From: Acuticoccus kalidii
GTDB lineage: Bacteria; Pseudomonadota; Alphaproteobacteria; Rhizobiales; Amorphaceae
Assembly: GCF_021556395.1 (NCBI RefSeq)
Contig: NZ_JAKGCS010000036.1
Coordinates: forward strand, 558,001-622,000
Reading direction: 5' to 3'
DNA: 64,000 nucleotides
The translations under genes were made by a program, and so were the position numbers. Positions within the stretch are counted from its first letter, which is position 1; each line of letters opens with the position of its first letter. The notes under the pieces are model-generated. The model worked only from the letters and a program-made list of their open reading frames with translations. It ran no database searches and was not told where the DNA came from. Positions 61,543 to 64,000 of this stretch are shown in pieces.

Positions 61543-62958
61543 ATGCGCCTCGGCGAACTCGTTCCCGATCTCGACGTGCCGGACCCGGCACTCGACGTCA
61601 CCGGCGTGACGGCGGACAGCCGCCGCGCCGGGCCGGGGATGGTGTTCGCCGCGCTGAAGGGGACGAAGACCGACGGAACGGCATTCGTGGCGGAGGCGCT
61701 CGCGAAGGGCGCCGTCGCGATCTTGCATGACGGATCGGTCGCGGTGGACGCGCCGGTCGTGCTCGTCGACCCGGACCCGAGACGGCGTCTCGCGTTGATG
61801 GCCGCGCGGCTCGCCGGGCCGCAGCCGGAGACGATCGTCGCGGTGACGGGAACCGCCGGAAAGACCTCCGTCGCCGAGTTCACGCGGCAGATCTTCACCG
61901 CGGCGGGGCACCGGGCGGTGAGTGTCGGAACGCTCGGCATCCATGGCGCGGTGACGGTGAAAGGCGGCCTCACGACCCCCGATCCGGTGGCCCTTCACGA
62001 GCGGCTCGCCGCGCTCGCGGCCGAAGGCGTCACCCATGTCGCGATGGAGGCCTCGAGCCACGGGATCGAGCAGCGCCGCCTCGACGGCGTGCGCCTCGCC
62101 GCGGCCGGTTTTACCAATATCGGGCGCGACCATCTCGATTATCATGCGACGCCCGAGGCCTATCTCGCGGCGAAACTGCGCCTGTTCGAGGTGTTGCAAC
62201 CGAACGGGGCGCAGACCGTGGTCGATCCGGATCAGCCGGGGGCCGACGCGGTTCTGCGGGTGGCGCCGGAGGCCTTCACCGTCGGCCGTCACGGGACGGG
62301 GCTTCGCCTCGTCGCGGAGACGCCGAGCGAGGAGGGCGCGCGGCTCGTCATCGAGGCGAACGGGGTATCGCACAATATTCATTTGCCGCTGATCGGGGCC
62401 TTCCAGGTCGAGAACGCGTTGGTGGCGGCCGGGCTCGCGATCGCGGCCGGCGTGCCGGAGGGCGAAGCGATCGCAGCGCTTGCCGGCCTTCAGGGCGCAC
62501 CGGGGCGGCTCGAGCTCGTCGGGCGTGCGGACGGTGCACCGATCTTCGTCGACTATGCCCATAAGCCGGACGCGGTGACGGCGGCGCTCACGGCGCTGCG
62601 GCCGCGTGTGTCGGGGCGTCTCGTCGTCGTCATCGGCGCGGGCGGGGACCGCGATCCGGGCAAGCGGCCGCTGATGGGGGCGGCCGCCCACGCGATCGCC
62701 GACATCGTGATCGTGACGGACGACAATCCGCGCTCGGAGGATCCGGCGACGATCCGCGCGGCGGTGCTCGCCGGCGCGCCGGGCGCGATCGAGATCGGCG
62801 ACAGGGCGGCGGCGATCCGTGAGGCGATCGCCATGCTGCGCGCGGGCGATGCGCTCGTCGTCGCCGGCAAGGGACATGAAGAAGGGCAGATCGTGGGCGA
62901 CACGGTTCTGCCCTTCAGCGACCATTCAGCCGTCATCGCGGCGTTGGAGGGGCGATGA
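61543..62958 (+). CDS. murE: UDP-MurNAc-L-Ala-D-Glu:meso-DAP ligase MurE
   Basis: MurE adds meso-diaminopimelate to the peptidoglycan precursor using ATP. The protein has 471 residues; the ATG is six bases after the ftsI stop. The N-terminal UDP-binding domain has VTADSRRAGPGMVFAALKG. The central ATPase has VTGTAGKTSVAEFTRQ (P-loop near 113), TTPDPVALH and EASSHGIEQ with NIGRDHLDYH. The C-terminal domain carries DNPRSEDP, the DNPR motif that selects meso-DAP rather than lysine, consistent with a Gram-negative wall. It overlaps murF by four bases. Confidence 0.97.
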   Translation: MRLGELVPDLDVPDPALDVTGVTADSRRAGPGMVFAALKGTKTDGTAFVAEALAKGAVAILHDGSVAVDAPVVLVDPDPRRRLALMAARLAGPQPETIVAVTGTAGKTSVAEFTRQIFTAAGHRAVSVGTLGIHGAVTVKGGLTTPDPVALHERLAALAAEGVTHVAMEASSHGIEQRRLDGVRLAAAGFTNIGRDHLDYHATPEAYLAAKLRLFEVLQPNGAQTVVDPDQPGADAVLRVAPEAFTVGRHGTGLRLVAETPSEEGARLVIEANGVSHNIHLPLIGAFQVENALVAAGLAIAAGVPEGEAIAALAGLQGAPGRLELVGRADGAPIFVDYAHKPDAVTAALTALRPRVSGRLVVVIGAGGDRDPGKRPLMGAAAHAIADIVIVTDDNPRSEDPATIRAAVLAGAPGAIEIGDRAAAIREAIAMLRAGDALVVAGKGHEEGQIVGDTVLPFSDHSAVIAALEGR

Positions 62959-64000
62959 CAGGCTCAATTTGGACACTCGGCGAAATCGCCGACATCACCG
63001 GCGGGGCGCTCAGCGGCGTCGCGCCGGAAGACGCGGTCGGCGGCATCTCGATCGACACGCGTACGCTGGAGAGCGGTGACGCGTTCTTCGCCATTCAGGG
63101 CGTTTCGATGGACGCGCATCGCTTCGTTCCGGCAGCGCTCGAGAAGGGCGCCGCCGCGGCGGTGATCAGCGCTGGCGAGGCGGATCGCGCGATCCGCGTG
63201 CCCGACGTTCTTGAGGCGCTCGTCGCGCTCGGGCGGGCGGCGCGCGGACGGATCGGCGCCGAGGTGCCGGTGGTCGCGGTGACGGGCTCGGTCGGAAAGA
63301 CCGGCACCAAGGAGATGCTGCGTCTCGCCTTCGGCGCCGGCGGTGCGGTGCACGCCTCGGCGGCCTCGTATAACAATCATTGGGGCGTGCCCTTGTCGCT
63401 CGCGCGGATGCCTGCCGACTCTGAGGCCGGGATCTTCGAGATCGGCATGAACCATGCCGGCGAGATCCTGCCGCTGACGGCGATGGTGCGCCCGACGATC
63501 GCGATCATCACGACGGTCGAGGCCGTTCATCTCGAATTCTTCGAGAGCGTTGCGGGTATCGCCGACGCGAAGGCCGAGATCTTCACCGGCCTCGTCCCGG
63601 GCGGCACCGCGATCGTGCCGGCCGGCAGTCCCCACGCGGCGCGTCTGATCGCGGCGGCTGAGGCGTGCGGCGCGCGGGTCGTGACCTTCGGCGCGGAGGG
63701 CGCGGACGTCTCTCTCGTGGAGGTGGACGAAGAGGGTGTGATCGCCGACGTGTTCGGCACCCGCATCGCCTACGAATTGGCGCCGGGGGCGCACATCGCA
63801 CACAACTCGCTCGCCGTTCTCGCGGCCCTCTCGGTCGCCGGCCGCGATGTCTTCGAGGGGGCGGCCGCGCTCTCCGCCTGGTCGGCGCCGAAGGGGCGGG
63901 GGCGGCGTGTGCGGCTGCGCCCGGCCGGCGGCGACGCCGTTCTCCTCGATGATGCGTTCAACGCCAATCCGGCCGCGATGGCCGCTGCGATCGCCGCGCT
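62955..64000 (+). CDS. murF: UDP-MurNAc-tripeptide--D-alanyl-D-alanine ligase MurF (3' truncated by window end)
   Basis: MurF adds D-Ala-D-Ala to finish the soluble muropeptide. The first 348 codons are in the window; the remainder, about 110-130 residues by family length, is beyond it. The start ATG overlaps the murE stop. Visible features are GGISIDTRTLESGDAFFAIQG, the P-loop VTGSVGKTGTKEML, SYNNHWGVPLSLARM, EIGMNHAGEI and, at the edge, VLLDDAFNANPAAM. All expected motifs so far are intact. Confidence 0.96.
   Translation, partial: MTGSIWTLGEIADITGGALSGVAPEDAVGGISIDTRTLESGDAFFAIQGVSMDAHRFVPAALEKGAAAAVISAGEADRAIRVPDVLEALVALGRAARGRIGAEVPVVAVTGSVGKTGTKEMLRLAFGAGGAVHASAASYNNHWGVPLSLARMPADSEAGIFEIGMNHAGEILPLTAMVRPTIAIITTVEAVHLEFFESVAGIADAKAEIFTGLVPGGTAIVPAGSPHAARLIAAAEACGARVVTFGAEGADVSLVEVDEEGVIADVFGTRIAYELAPGAHIAHNSLAVLAALSVAGRDVFEGAAALSAWSAPKGRGRRVRLRPAGGDAVLLDDAFNANPAAMAAAIAA

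Noticed and set aside
59719-62925. Very long open frame (over 1000 codons) on the minus strand opposite ftsL-ftsI-murE
   Set aside because: It is antisense to three clear genes and shows Arg/His/Asp-rich composition typical of shadow frames in high-GC DNA; no domain is recognisable.

Overview
The window is a chromosomal stretch of a high-GC alphaproteobacterium, most likely of the order Hyphomicrobiales (Rhizobiales). The evidence is gene content and order: ptsN-hpf-rpoN-lptB; aminotransferase-ftsK with lolA nearby; a tsaB-rimI-plsC-miaB-phoH-ybeY-corC-lnt-(PhrR-like regulator)-metK-trmB train; and rnpB followed by mraZ-rsmH-ftsL-ftsI-murE-murF. Start codons are often GTG or TTG, and many neighbouring genes overlap by ATGA or TGATG. 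The genus cannot be named from the sequence alone. No tRNA, rRNA, insertion sequence, prophage or CRISPR array was seen.

Layout. 1-7 kb: the end of a probable prenyl synthase, a small secreted His/Arg-rich protein, leuC, then the leftward block lptB-rpoN-hpf-ptsN and the rightward septation protein gene. 7-15 kb: acetyl-CoA synthetase, then a rightward catabolic-looking group (TAXI-type TRAP transporter, M20 amidohydrolase, PhnZ-like HD protein). 15-24 kb: usp and lolA, then a group of four unrecognised exported or membrane proteins, a LysE exporter, and ftsK. 24-31 kb: an aminotransferase, two more LysE exporters, htpG, a DUF2794 protein, a secreted EEP nuclease/phosphatase-like protein and a DUF427 protein. 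31-43 kb: a dense rightward housekeeping train from a NifU-like scaffold to metK and a fused GNAT-TrmB protein. 43-56 kb: a long inverted repeat, malic enzyme, mutS-DUF1330-dapB, gpmA, glycerate kinase, the TIGR02186/TauE pair, an unknown membrane protein and an aminotransferase. 57-64 kb: RNase P RNA, a long intergenic region with a phased TGGG array, and the start of the division and cell-wall cluster, cut by the window end inside murF.

The genes mostly serve envelope and core information functions. LptB and LolA move lipopolysaccharide and lipoproteins, Lnt acylates lipoproteins, and the mra cluster builds and divides the wall using meso-diaminopimelate made through DapB. TsaB, MiaB, TrmB and RNase P make or modify tRNA, and YbeY and RsmH act on 16S rRNA.

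The best candidates for undescribed biology are: (i) the four-protein exported island at 16.47-20.06 kb between lolA and ftsK, which includes a divergent trypsin-like protein; (ii) the GNAT-TrmB fusion behind metK, which lacks a conventional start codon at the expected place; (iii) twelve or more TGGG boxes at about 10-bp phasing upstream of mraZ, which look like an expanded MraZ operator; (iv) the TAXI-TRAP/amidohydrolase/diiron-HD group; and (v) a 145-nt near-palindrome after trmB.
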